Numbered from the stretch's first letter, positions 16,362 to 25,029 are shown. The stretch: 64,000 nt of DNA from Herpetosiphon aurantiacus DSM 785 (GCA_000018565.1 CP000875.1:3487199-3551198); one strand, 5' to 3'. Notes: generated from the letters alone by a model not told the origin. Program-made: numbers and translations.

Positions 16362-18149
16362 ATGGCCAAACGTGAATTTTCGGTTGCACATGAATATAAC
16401 TACCCGCGAAGTAGCTCAATTCGCTGGATTATAGCGCATGTTTGGCGCTATTGGTTTTTAGCTTGTGTAGTATTGCTGTGTTTTCTCGGGTCATGGGTGA
16501 CCTACTCGCAGGCACGGGTCGTGATCGGCGCTGTGGCGGCCATGCTAGAAGTGCCCTTCGATGCCGCTGAATTGTTACGACTTTCGCTGATTATTTTGGC
16601 CTTGTTGGTTGGCGATGGTTTTTGCTTGTGGTTTGGCAGTTTGGCGGGCGAAACAATTGCCGCCCGTTTCGAGGCCGATGCCCGCGAAGAGCTGTATATC
16701 AGTTTGCTCGGCAAAAGCCAAGCCTACCACGACCGCCAACGGGTCGGCGATTTGATGGCGCGAGCCACCGATGATACCAGCCAACTTGCCAGCATGATTG
16801 TGCCTGGTAGCACCATGATTTTCGAAAGTATTTTGGGGATTGTGGTTCCGCTAACCTATATTGGCTTTATAAAACTTGAGTTATTGTTAGTACCATTGGG
16901 CTTTGTAGCCTGTTACATTATCGCGGTACGACGCTATGTGCGGCGCTTGAATCCAGTGGTGGCTGAGCAGCGCGAACAATTTGGCAAGCTCAATGCTGGC
17001 CTCGAAGAAACCATCTCAGGAATTGAAGTGGTCAAGGCTAGTGCCCGCGAAGGCTTTGAACGCCTCAAATATCGCCGCCATGCGCGGGGCTTTCGCGATT
17101 TGTTTGTGCAGCAAGGTCGAATCGAAGCCTGTTATATTCCACTTTTGCTGTTTGGCATCACCTTTGGCCTGACCTTTTTACACACGATGATCTTATTCGA
17201 TCAAAATCGGATCAGCATTGCCGATATTATTGCCGTGATGAGCTTAATCGGCTTGTTGCGCTTCCCAACCTTTATCTCGCTGTTCGCCTTTACCTTGGTG
17301 CAAACAGGGATCGCTAGCGCGGGCCGGATTTTGGGTGTAATTAAAGAGGAAACTGAGCTAGACGAAAATACCCAAGGCCATCAAGCAGCGATTAAAGGCG
17401 AATTGCGCTTTGAGAATGTGCAATTTGGCTATGAAGCTCAGCCGATTTTGCATGATGTTTCGTTCAGTGTCAAGCCTGGCCAAACCGTGGCAATTGTTGG
17501 GCAAACTGGCTCAGGCAAAAGTGCCCTAACCCAGTTGGTCAACCGCACTTACGATGTGCAATCTGGTCGGGTATTAATTGATGGAATTGACGTGCGTGAG
17601 TGGAATTTGGATACATTACGCTCACAAATCTCGAAAATTGAGCAAGATGTCTTTTTATTCTCGCGCACAATTGGCGAGAATATTGCTTTTGGTGCGCCCA
17701 GTGCCAGCCGTGAACAAATTATCGAAGCAGCTAAAGCAGCTCAAGCCCACGATTTTATCAGCTCATTCGTCAATGGCTACGATACCGAGATTGGCGAACG
17801 TGGCGTGACGCTCTCTGGTGGGCAACGCCAGCGCATCGCCTTGGCACGGGCCTTTTTGAGCAACCCACGCATCCTCATTTTGGATGATTCGACGAGTGCG
17901 ATTGATAGCGCGACCGAAGATCAAATTCAACGGGCAATTCGTGAGGCTCAGCGTGGCCGCACCACCTTGCTGATTACTCACCGGCTTTCGCAAATTCGCT
18001 GGGCCGATGTGATTTTGGTGCTTGATGGTGGGCGAATCGTGGCGGCAGGTAGCCATGAACAATTGCTGCGCAGCTCAAGCCACTACCGCCGAATCTTTGC
18101 CCGTTATGAAAGCTCGCTGCCACCGATTGAAGCTGCCGTTCTGGACTAA
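16362..18149 (+). CDS. ABC exporter half-transporter (MsbA/MDR type)
   Basis: The 595-residue protein joins a six-helix ABC membrane domain (about 25-325) to an ABC ATPase (about 350-585). Visible motifs are Walker A GQTGSGKSA, Q-loop, signature LSGGQRQR, Walker B ILILDD and H-loop ITHRLS. The residue after Walker B, normally glutamate, is aspartate (LDDSTSAID), as in one half of heterodimeric exporters such as TM287-type proteins, but no partner gene lies nearby. The ATG at 16362 follows GGGAG; an upstream GTG would overlap that site. Substrate unknown. Confidence 0.92.
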   Translation: MAKREFSVAHEYNYPRSSSIRWIIAHVWRYWFLACVVLLCFLGSWVTYSQARVVIGAVAAMLEVPFDAAELLRLSLIILALLVGDGFCLWFGSLAGETIAARFEADAREELYISLLGKSQAYHDRQRVGDLMARATDDTSQLASMIVPGSTMIFESILGIVVPLTYIGFIKLELLLVPLGFVACYIIAVRRYVRRLNPVVAEQREQFGKLNAGLEETISGIEVVKASAREGFERLKYRRHARGFRDLFVQQGRIEACYIPLLLFGITFGLTFLHTMILFDQNRISIADIIAVMSLIGLLRFPTFISLFAFTLVQTGIASAGRILGVIKEETELDENTQGHQAAIKGELRFENVQFGYEAQPILHDVSFSVKPGQTVAIVGQTGSGKSALTQLVNRTYDVQSGRVLIDGIDVREWNLDTLRSQISKIEQDVFLFSRTIGENIAFGAPSASREQIIEAAKAAQAHDFISSFVNGYDTEIGERGVTLSGGQRQRIALARAFLSNPRILILDDSTSAIDSATEDQIQRAIREAQRGRTTLLITHRLSQIRWADVILVLDGGRIVAAGSHEQLLRSSSHYRRIFARYESSLPPIEAAVLD

Positions 18150-18190
18150 AATACAATGCGCCACTAGCGATTGCTGGTGGCGCATCCTGA

Positions 18191-18637
18191 TTAATTAAGC
18201 TGCAACCATGGATGCTCAGCTTGATTGGTAAAGACGGTCACAATATCACGGATCAGTTGGTGCGATTGACGATTTTTTGAGATAAAGCCATCCAGGCCTG
18301 CACGATAGAAAACCTCTTGAGCTTGGTCGTCACGACTCCAGCCAATAATTTTGGCATCATCGGCCAAGGCACGATGTTTAAAATGCTCAGAACGAATTTG
18401 CGGCATTAATTCATCGATGCTTACCCCATCGGCCAAACGTTGATCAACCAAAATCAAACGGGCATACTGCTGTGGTTGATATTCAAGCCATTGCAAAAGC
18501 TGAAAACTCGTACTACAAATCGCGATTGTCGTCGATAAATTGAACTGCGTCAGTAATTGTTCAGCGCCGCGAAACTGAGTCTTTGCCATAATTTGCAAAA
18601 CACGGGTACTCTCCACCAGACACACATTGGCCAGCAT
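18191..18637 (-). CDS. Stand-alone receiver-like protein
   Basis: The 148-residue protein is mostly one CheY-like receiver domain. A strand ends in RLILVDQRLADG, where the aspartate fits the phosphorylation site, and DGFISKN carries the conserved lysine. There is no output domain. The first half is divergent, so phosphorylation by a histidine kinase is likely but not certain. The ATG at 18637 was chosen for its AAGGAG site. Confidence 0.68.
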   Translation of the reverse strand: MLANVCLVESTRVLQIMAKTQFRGAEQLLTQFNLSTTIAICSTSFQLLQWLEYQPQQYARLILVDQRLADGVSIDELMPQIRSEHFKHRALADDAKIIGWSRDDQAQEVFYRAGLDGFISKNRQSHQLIRDIVTVFTNQAEHPWLQLN

Positions 18638-18699
18638 GCCAGACTCCTTGCTCCATGCCAAGAAATATTCTATACCTAGAATATTGATATAGCTCATTG

Positions 18700-19265
18700 G
18701 CTCAAATTAGGCCTTTGAGTGTAGTAATCGGCGATAAAACGCTTGTTTGATTAATTATGTGATTGATGTTTGAATTGTAGAAGTTGCTGGTTGGTAGCGA
18801 CGATGCTCTCGTTGCATTTGATTATAGCATAGCCTGATTGGTATGAATGTGACTTTTGCTGCCTAATTTGGCGTAAAAATGCCGCAACAACCATGATTAC
18901 TGAGTTGAGTAGCAAATTTTGGTTGTACAATCGTTATTTGCGCATGCTTCAATCTAATTTTGATATTTATTAATCTATTTAATGACTATTAAATGAATAT
19001 ATCTGCATATTACACTTATAGAATATTGATTAATAAGTTTGGCCTAACTGTGCTACATAGCTGCCCGTAGGTTTTTTGTTCCCTCACCCCCAGCCCCTCT
19101 CCCACTGCGGCAGGCGAGGGGAGTTCAAATCGGCATGGTGGGATGATTTCCCCATCGCTCGCTGGGCGGGTGAGGGCATGCTAATCGATGGTACATTCAA
19201 CCCAACCATTAGCTCGGAGCCCAAGTCAAAAAGCCAATTTGCTTAAATTCTGTTAATTAAACCTC
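18700..19265. other. Long intergenic region, AT-rich, with one palindromic repeat
   Basis: This gap between the receiver gene and the chitinase gene holds no supported gene. Its left half is AT-rich (18920-19060), and a repeat copy lies at 19079-19180. The chitinase promoter follows. Confidence 0.6.
19079..19180. repeat. Large intergenic palindromic repeat, copy
   Basis: The core arms CCCTCACCCCCAGCCCCTCT and GGGCGGGTGAGGGCATGC face each other around the conserved CCCACTGCGGC-GGCGAGGGGAG centre shared with 27986-28080, 39291-39463 and 50466-50647. The outer arms are degraded here. Confidence 0.75.
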
Positions 19266-19294
19266 TTGACAAATGTTTAAAAATCGGTTAAAGT
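19266..19294 (+). promoter_or_regulatory. Promoter of the chitinase gene
   Basis: TTGACA (19266-19271), a 17-base spacer and TAAAGT (19289-19294) form a near-consensus sigma-70 promoter. The leader to the ATG is about 95 bases. Confidence 0.7.
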
Positions 19295-19395
19295 CTTTGT
19301 AATTCCAATGAAATTAGTTAGTGATTTCTAAGTTGGCTAGCAGTTTGGAACGTTCGCGTCGGATGATCTCTAGTAACCACGAAGGAGTGACGATT

Positions 19396-20961
19396 ATGAA
19401 TTTGATCCATCGTCGGTTTCGGTTTCTAGCCTTTATCTTAATTCCCGTTCTTGTTATGTTGATGGCATTGAGCCAACAAAAGGTTCAGGCAGCCGCACCT
19501 GCATGGGATGGTAACTATCATGCCTATGCGATTGGGGCACGAGTAAGCTATGCTGGTGGCGAATATGAATGTATTCAACCGCATACTTCATTGCCAAATT
19601 GGAATCCAGTTGATGTTCCAGCCTTGTGGCGAGCGGTTTCACCAAGCAATCCAACCGCGACTTCAATTCCAGCCACCGCAACTCCACGCCCTGCAACATC
19701 AACGCCTCTGCCACCAACGGCAACGCCACGACCTGGCACGGCCACGCCAACGCCAAATAATCCAACCGCAACCCCACGCCCAGCAACTGCAACCCCAGTC
19801 TTGCCAACTGCAACCACCACACCTGGCGGTGGCAAACGCATCATCGGCTACTTCGCTGAATGGGGCGTCTACGGTCGCAACTATCACGTTCGCAATATCA
19901 AAACCAGTGGCTCAGCTGCTAAGTTGACCCACATCAACTATGCCTTTGGCAATGTTGTCAATAGCCGCTGCCAATTGGGCGACACCTACGCCGATTATGA
20001 TCGGGCTTATAGCGCTGCTGAAAGCGTCGATGGCGTAGCTGATACTTGGGATACTGGCGTATTGCGCGGTAGCTTTGGCCAATTGCGCAAACTCAAAGCC
20101 GAATTCCCCCACTTGAAAGTGTTGATTTCATTGGGTGGTTGGACGTGGTCGGCAGGTTTCTCGGATGCTGCCTTGCCAGCTAACCGCGCAGCCTTCGTCA
20201 AATCATGTGTTGACCTGTTCATCAAAGACCCACGCTGGGCTGGCGTATTCGATGGCATCGATATCGACTGGGAATACCCCGCAGCTTGTGGTAACACCTG
20301 TAACTATCGCCCTGAAGATACCCAAAACTTCACCGCCTTGTTGAGCGAATTCCGCAGCCAATTGAACGCAGTTCGCCCAGGCTTGTTGTTGACGATTGCT
20401 GCCCCAGCCGACCCAGCCAAGATCGCCAAGATTCAGGTTGGTCAAATTCACCAATATCTCGATTTCATCAACATCATGACCTACGACTTGCACGGCGCTT
20501 GGGAAGCTAACACCAACTTCCAATCAAACTTATATTCAATCGCTGGCGATCCCGGCCCAGTCTACTCGGTTGATATTGCTGTCAACGCTTGGTTGAATGG
20601 TGGAACTCCAGCCGATAAAGTTGTGGTTGGTGTACCATTCTATGGTCGCGGCTGGAAAGATGTACCAAGCACCAACAATGGCTTGTTCCAACCTGGCTCA
20701 GCTGCTCCAGCAACTTACGAAGCTGGCATCGAAGATTACAAAGTGTTGAAAACCAAAGGCTTGACCCGCTACTCAAATAGCGCTGCTGGCGCTGCTTGGC
20801 TCTACGGCAACGGCCAATTCTGGACCTATGATGACCCAGCCATTATGAAAGTCAAGACTGACTATGTAAAAGCCAAAGGTCTTGGCGGCACGATGTTCTG
20901 GGAATTGAGCGGCGACACCACGAATGGCGAATTGATCAACGCCCTTTACCAAGGTCGCTAG
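19396..20961 (+). CDS. Secreted GH18 chitinase with chitin-binding module
   Basis: The 521-residue protein begins with a signal peptide ending near QKVQAA. A CBM5/12-type chitin-binding module follows (about 35-80, aromatic-rich, AWDGNYHAYAIGARVSY), then a T/P-rich linker (about 85-145), then a GH18 barrel (about 150-520). The barrel has the LISLGGWTWS strand and the catalytic DGIDIDWEYP, with all acids intact, plus MTYDLHGAW. It should hydrolyse chitin outside the cell by substrate-assisted catalysis. AAGGAG precedes the ATG at 19396. A predatory or scavenging lifestyle would suit it. Confidence 0.96.
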   Translation: MNLIHRRFRFLAFILIPVLVMLMALSQQKVQAAAPAWDGNYHAYAIGARVSYAGGEYECIQPHTSLPNWNPVDVPALWRAVSPSNPTATSIPATATPRPATSTPLPPTATPRPGTATPTPNNPTATPRPATATPVLPTATTTPGGGKRIIGYFAEWGVYGRNYHVRNIKTSGSAAKLTHINYAFGNVVNSRCQLGDTYADYDRAYSAAESVDGVADTWDTGVLRGSFGQLRKLKAEFPHLKVLISLGGWTWSAGFSDAALPANRAAFVKSCVDLFIKDPRWAGVFDGIDIDWEYPAACGNTCNYRPEDTQNFTALLSEFRSQLNAVRPGLLLTIAAPADPAKIAKIQVGQIHQYLDFINIMTYDLHGAWEANTNFQSNLYSIAGDPGPVYSVDIAVNAWLNGGTPADKVVVGVPFYGRGWKDVPSTNNGLFQPGSAAPATYEAGIEDYKVLKTKGLTRYSNSAAGAAWLYGNGQFWTYDDPAIMKVKTDYVKAKGLGGTMFWELSGDTTNGELINALYQGR

Positions 20962-20985
20962 ATTCAAACTCATATCGGTGAGGCT

Positions 20986-21024
20986 AAATGGCGCGAGCAG
21001 TGGTGCTCGCGTCATTTGGTTTTT
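20986..21024 (+). terminator. Terminator of the chitinase gene
   Basis: AAATGGCGCGAGCA pairs with TGCTCGCGTCATTT (one mismatch) and is followed by GGTTTTTA. Confidence 0.85.
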
Positions 21025-21111
21025 AGCACAATACATTGAATCAAGAGAACTTACATATTCATATTAAAGCCCTGATTTTGAATATACCATCATATTATGG
21101 GTCTCCCAAAT

Positions 21112-21180
21112 CGACCTTTAGGGGGTGCAGGGGGATGAAAACACCCTGCGTTTCCCTCCAGCGGAGGGACGGAAGGGAGG
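21112..21180. repeat. REP-like two-hairpin repeat, intact copy
   Basis: This copy reads CCTTTAGGGGGTGCAGGGGG, a short loop, CCCTGCG, then TTTCCCTC-N5-GAGGGACGG. It is the uninterrupted version of the element split by the IS at 511-2022. Confidence 0.8.
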
Positions 21181-21282
21181 AGATCTATAAAATCAATAAA
21201 CTCTCCATAAATTATCCACATTGATCAATGCCTTGAGCGAGAGTGCTATACTGAGCATATTCTATTTGGTGGAGGTTGTAGC

Positions 21283-22383
21283 ATGAGTGGCGTGCGAATT
21301 CGACGTTTGGCTAGCGCTGCCCGCCCGCAAGGGATGGATTATGTGGTGTTGATGCCTGGGGCTAACTTACAATATTTTACGGGCTTGACCTTGCATTTAA
21401 GTGAGCGTTTGGCCTTGGCGTTGATCGCTGCTGATGGTCAGAGCATCAATATTGTGCTGCCAGCCTTGGAGCAACCGCGTGCTTTAGCCGAATATAGCGG
21501 CGAAGTGGCGGTACGTTGGTTTCCATGGAGCGATGATGAAGGCCCAATGAATGCTTTGCGCAATGCAGCGGCAGGCCTGATTGGTCGCACAGTTGGCGTG
21601 GAATATACGACGATGCGGGTGCTAGAATTACGCGCTTTAGAAGAAGTTGCGGGCGTACATAGCATCGATGCCAGCGCCGCGATCGCCAGTTTGCGCATGC
21701 AAAAGGGCGCTGATGAAATTGCCCTGATGCGCGAAGCTGTGCGCATTGTTGAGGCTGGGCTTAAAACCGCAATTGAGGCGCTTCATCCAGGCCGAACCGA
21801 GCGCGAAATTGCCCGCATTTGGGAAGAAGCGATGCAACTTGAGGGTGGCGAAGGCCCATCATTTGCGACGATTGTGGCGAGTGGCCCAAATAGTGCTAAT
21901 CCACACCATACGACGGGCGAGCGCCAAATCCAAACTGGCGATTTGGTAATTTTGGATGGTGGGGCGTTGTATCGCGGCTATTGCTCGGATATTACCCGCA
22001 CTGTTTGCGTTGGCGAGCCAAACGAGCAACAACGGATGCTCTATGAAACCGTTTTGGCGGCCAATCGCGCTGCCTGTGCCGGAGCCAAACCAGGCATGAG
22101 CGGCGCACAGGTTGATCGGCTCGCACGGCAAGTGGTTGAGGATGCCGAATTAGGCCGTTACTTCATCCATCGCACAGGCCATGGCTTGGGTATGGAAATT
22201 CACGAGCCGCCCTATATCGCTAGCACCAACACCGTTGCCCTGCCAATTGGCACGGTTTTTACGGTTGAGCCAGGCACCTATGTTGCTGGAATTGGTGGCG
22301 TGCGGATTGAAGATGATGTGCTGTTGACCCCCACTGGCGCTGAATGTTTGACCAACTTTCCACGGGAGTTGATTGTCAAATGA
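21283..22383 (+). CDS. Xaa-Pro dipeptidase-like M24 metallopeptidase
   Basis: The 366-residue protein has the creatinase-like N-terminal domain (about 1-135) and the pita-bread M24 domain (about 140-366). All five metal ligands are present: the aspartates in VILDGGALY and CSDITRT, the histidine in HRTGHGLGM, and the glutamates in TVEPGTY and RIEDD. Such enzymes cleave dipeptides or the N-terminus before proline in the cytosol. GGAGG precedes the ATG. A 43-residue membrane protein overlaps its stop codon (ATGA), so the two are probably co-translated. Confidence 0.93.
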   Translation: MSGVRIRRLASAARPQGMDYVVLMPGANLQYFTGLTLHLSERLALALIAADGQSINIVLPALEQPRALAEYSGEVAVRWFPWSDDEGPMNALRNAAAGLIGRTVGVEYTTMRVLELRALEEVAGVHSIDASAAIASLRMQKGADEIALMREAVRIVEAGLKTAIEALHPGRTEREIARIWEEAMQLEGGEGPSFATIVASGPNSANPHHTTGERQIQTGDLVILDGGALYRGYCSDITRTVCVGEPNEQQRMLYETVLAANRAACAGAKPGMSGAQVDRLARQVVEDAELGRYFIHRTGHGLGMEIHEPPYIASTNTVALPIGTVFTVEPGTYVAGIGGVRIEDDVLLTPTGAECLTNFPRELIVK

Positions 22384-22511
22384 TCGTGCTGGCCCAAACT
22401 ATCGCCCAAGATCCACCGTTGTGGGCGATGATTCTCGCGCTTGGCGTGGGCAATATTGTTGGAATTATTGGCATTTGGTGGTGGCGGCGACGCTCTGCCA
22501 CCAGAAAGTAG
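22380..22511 (+). CDS. Small single-helix membrane protein (43 residues)
   Basis: The ORF starts with an ATGA overlap on the M24 peptidase stop and runs MIVLAQTIAQDPPLWAMILA onward. It has one hydrophobic helix (about 14-34, including LGVGNIVGIIGIWWW) and a basic RRRSATRK end, so it should sit in the membrane with the C-terminus inside. It is too short for many gene finders. The coupled start and the clear membrane pattern support it. Role unknown. Confidence 0.6.
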   Translation: MIVLAQTIAQDPPLWAMILALGVGNIVGIIGIWWWRRRSATRK

Positions 22512-22515
22512 GCTT

Positions 22516-23022
22516 ATGCAACAACGTCGTGCTTCATTTTGGACATTAAGTTTGTTGGTGATTGGGTCGTTGGCGCTGCATGGCTGGACGATCGGCACGC
22601 TGTTTCAGGTGCGTTCGACCGCCAACCAACAACTCAGTCAATTGCAAATAGCGCTTGATGAAGCACGACGTGAACCCTTGGTCTATCAAGTACCGATTAA
22701 CCAAACCGTGCCGATCAAGCTCGATGTGCCAATCAATCAATCGCTGAATATTCCAATCAATACCTCGGTGCAAATCAAGGATACCTTGCAATTGCCCGTC
22801 GATACTGGTTTTGGCTCATTGACAATTCCAGTGCCAATCGATGTTACGATTCCGGTTTCGACCAATGTGCCAATCAATTTCAACCAAACTGTGGCAATTT
22901 CCACCAGCGTGGCAGTCGATTTGAATGTGCCAATTACGCTTGATTTGAACCAACCACCCTTCAATGGATACCTTGATCGCTTGCAAAAAGCGCTAGCCGA
23001 TGTAGCCGAGCAACTGAATTAA
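22516..23022 (+). CDS. Membrane-anchored protein with VPI repeats
   Basis: The 168-residue protein has an N-terminal membrane helix (about 8-27) and a short coiled segment (about 32-50). About 90 residues of regular short repeats follow, of the form VPIN-QTVPIKLDVPIN-QSLNIPIN, suggesting an extended beta-solenoid or fibre-like stalk, probably outside the membrane. The end (about 150-168) is helical. It starts five bases after the 43-residue gene, so the two probably form a unit with the peptidase. I do not recognise a family. Confidence 0.65.
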   Translation: MQQRRASFWTLSLLVIGSLALHGWTIGTLFQVRSTANQQLSQLQIALDEARREPLVYQVPINQTVPIKLDVPINQSLNIPINTSVQIKDTLQLPVDTGFGSLTIPVPIDVTIPVSTNVPINFNQTVAISTSVAVDLNVPITLDLNQPPFNGYLDRLQKALADVAEQLN

Positions 23023-23134
23023 CCATATATAACAACCAAAATAGCCCCAGATAGCAACAAGCATAGCATAATCAAAACACTCTTTGTAAAGCCGCAGAAA
23101 CCAAAAGGCCTAGCTCTAAAAATCGATATTGAAC

Positions 23135-23161
23135 ACTATAGTCTGTAGATCTATAGTCTAT
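23135..23161 (+). promoter_or_regulatory. C-boxes upstream of the restriction-modification controller gene
   Basis: The unit CTATAGTCT occurs at 23136-23144 and 23151-23159, one 15-base period apart, with GTAGAT between. This matches the layout of C-boxes bound by controller proteins of type II systems (GACT/AGTC half-sites around TATAGTC and GT). It lies about 45 bases before the C gene. The overlap of the two units contains AGATCT. Confidence 0.75.
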
Positions 23162-23203
23162 ATAGCAACCATGTTTCCGATTTCACTTTGTTGGACGACG
23201 ATC

Positions 23204-23455
23204 ATGAAGTTGCAGCATGCGTTTGCAGTGGTTTTGAAGGATCTTCGGGTTAGCCTTGGTATCTCGCAAGAAGAACTTGGCTTTAAAGCAAACTATCATC
23301 GAACGTACATTAGTCAGCTTGAACGGGGCTTAAAAATTCCGACTTTAACAACGGTTTTTGAATTAGCCCATGTACTCAAGATTACACCTGCAGAATTTAT
23401 TGAACGTGTCCAACAAGCATTTGAAAAAGCTCTATCAGAGGAATGGACACGATGA
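23204..23455 (+). CDS. Controller (C) protein of a type II restriction-modification system
   Basis: The 83-residue protein is one XRE-type helix-turn-helix domain: LRVSLGISQEELGFKANYHR, then TYISQLERGLKIPTLTTVFELAHVLKI at about residues 35-61. Size, sequence and position match C proteins such as C.BamHI and C.PvuII, which bind C-boxes to time endonuclease expression after methylation. The ATG at 23204 was chosen over earlier in-frame starts because it gives the usual C-protein start just before the HTH. It overlaps the endonuclease start by ATGA, so the two are coupled. C-boxes lie upstream. Confidence 0.88.
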   Translation: MKLQHAFAVVLKDLRVSLGISQEELGFKANYHRTYISQLERGLKIPTLTTVFELAHVLKITPAEFIERVQQAFEKALSEEWTR

Positions 23456-24048
23456 AAATAATTCATGAAGAACGACTCATAGATGCAGGCAATTTCTCCT
23501 TAACAACCGATTGGAACACCATTTATGCTGATATTATCGAAGCCATTGCCACCATCCGTTGGCCGACTAATGGTGCTGTTTTCTCATTGAATCCTATTGA
23601 TAAAGGAAATGGAGTCAAACCAATTAAAACCGCCTGTATGGATCATTTGGCAAAAAAGGGTTGGCTACTGGAACATTCAATTGATATTGCCACAGCTAAG
23701 AAACCTGGTCCAATGGATGCATCATATAAAACTCCCAATTCATAACTTTTCTGTTTGGAATGGGAAACAGGAAATATCTCCTCAACCCATCGGACATTAA
23801 ATAAGCTAGCACTTGGGATGCTAAAAGAAACAATTATCGGTGGGGTACTAATCCTTCCTACTCGTAGCATGTATAAATACTTAACTGATCGAATTGGGAA
23901 CTATACAGAAATTGAACCCTATTTTGATCTTTGGCGATCACTTCAGATTAGAAATGGTATATTAATGGTTATCGCGATTGAGCACGATAGTTTAGATCAT
24001 ACTGTTCCACTCATTCCAAAAGGAACAGATGGTCGGGCTTTGCGGTAG
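23452..24048 (+). pseudogene. BamHI-like restriction endonuclease gene, interrupted by an in-frame stop
   Basis: Read through one TAA (codon 98, 23743-23745), the frame gives about 198 residues; BamHI has 213. From memory of BamHI, landmark blocks align throughout: NGVKPIK (BamHI NGVVPIK), GPMD (GPID), EWETGNISSTHRTLNKLALG (EFETGNISSAHRSMNKLLLG), YLTDRIGN, ELEPYF-like EIEPYFDL, and VPLIPKGTDG (VPLIPKGSDG). The catalytic K59, D89, E103 and E105 are all encoded, but the stop separates D from the two E residues. A single change of AAA or CAA to TAA would explain it; two compensating frameshifts are an alternative. As read, no complete enzyme can be made unless the stop is read through. Confidence 0.85.
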
Positions 24049-24091
24049 AATAAAAAAGAATGTTCTGATTTGACTAGGATAGGATTTGTAT

Positions 24092-25027
24092 ATGCCCGAT
24101 CATCCATCAAAACTATTCGATATTCAGCAGAGTTTGGAATATCATCATAGATATAGTACAGATTTAGGAAGTCTCTATCAAGGAGATTGCCTTAATTTTC
24201 TTCAAGCCATACCCTCGGAATCGATCGATATGGTGTTTGCTGATCCGCCATTTAATCTTGGTAAAAACTATGGTAAGGGAATTAATGATCAACTTTTAGA
24301 CGCTGAATATCTTGAATGGTCTTATAGCTGGATTAGCGAACTTATTCGAATTATCAAACCAGGAGGAGCAATTCTTCTGTTTAATCTACCTAAATGGTTA
24401 ATTAGCTATGGTTCATATCTTAATCAAGCAGGAATGATGTTCAGGCACTGGATCGCATGCAGAATGCCAAAGGCCTTTCCGCGTGGCAAGAAGCTTTCGC
24501 CTGCTCACTATGGTTTGCTTTACTACACAAAAGGCGAACCCTCAACCTTCAATAAAGTCTATATTCCTATTCCAGTATGTAGACATTGTGGTAAGGAAAT
24601 TCGCGATTATGGGGGGCATCGTAAGAAATTGAATCCTCAAGGCTTAAATCTGATGGATATATTTGACATGCCAGAAGAGGTTTGGTGTGATGAAAGCCTT
24701 GAAGCACATTCAACCAACCAGTTATGGACTCCTGCCGAAGATTTATGGGATGATATTCCAACAGTCCGACATAGTAAGCATAAAACACGAGGAGCCAATG
24801 AATTAGCTCCAATTATGCTAGAGCGTTTAATTGCATTAACCACTAACCCTCATGACCTGATTCTCGATCCGTTTGGTGGATCTGGAACGACTTATTATGC
24901 TGCTGAGAAATTACAGCGTCGTTGGATAGGTATCGAGATTGGCGAAATAGATCCTGCGATTCAGCGACTCCAAAATTTGCACCAAGGCCAAGTTGCTCTA
25001 TGGGAATCGGCCCGAGGGATCGTTTAA
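24092..25027 (+). CDS. Type II DNA methyltransferase (beta class) of the BamHI-like system
   Basis: The 311-residue protein has catalytic motif IV FADPPFNLGKNYG at 49-61 and the AdoMet motif I LDPFGGSGTT at about 258-267. This IV-before-I order defines beta-class enzymes. A DPPF core usually goes with N6-adenine methylation, whereas BamHI- and BglII-type partners are N4-cytosine (SPPY) enzymes. A CRHCGKE pair near 170 could bind metal. AGGA precedes the ATG at 24092. With the nuclease apparently dead, it would act as an orphan protective methylase. The segment is AT-rich compared with its neighbours, suggesting transfer. Confidence 0.92.
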   Translation: MPDHPSKLFDIQQSLEYHHRYSTDLGSLYQGDCLNFLQAIPSESIDMVFADPPFNLGKNYGKGINDQLLDAEYLEWSYSWISELIRIIKPGGAILLFNLPKWLISYGSYLNQAGMMFRHWIACRMPKAFPRGKKLSPAHYGLLYYTKGEPSTFNKVYIPIPVCRHCGKEIRDYGGHRKKLNPQGLNLMDIFDMPEEVWCDESLEAHSTNQLWTPAEDLWDDIPTVRHSKHKTRGANELAPIMLERLIALTTNPHDLILDPFGGSGTTYYAAEKLQRRWIGIEIGEIDPAIQRLQNLHQGQVALWESARGIV

Positions 25028-25029
25028 TA

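Noticed and set aside
23597-23800. Separate 67-residue gene inside the nuclease region
   Set aside because: It is the +2 frame of the BamHI-like gene; its only use is in the double-frameshift explanation of the broken frame.
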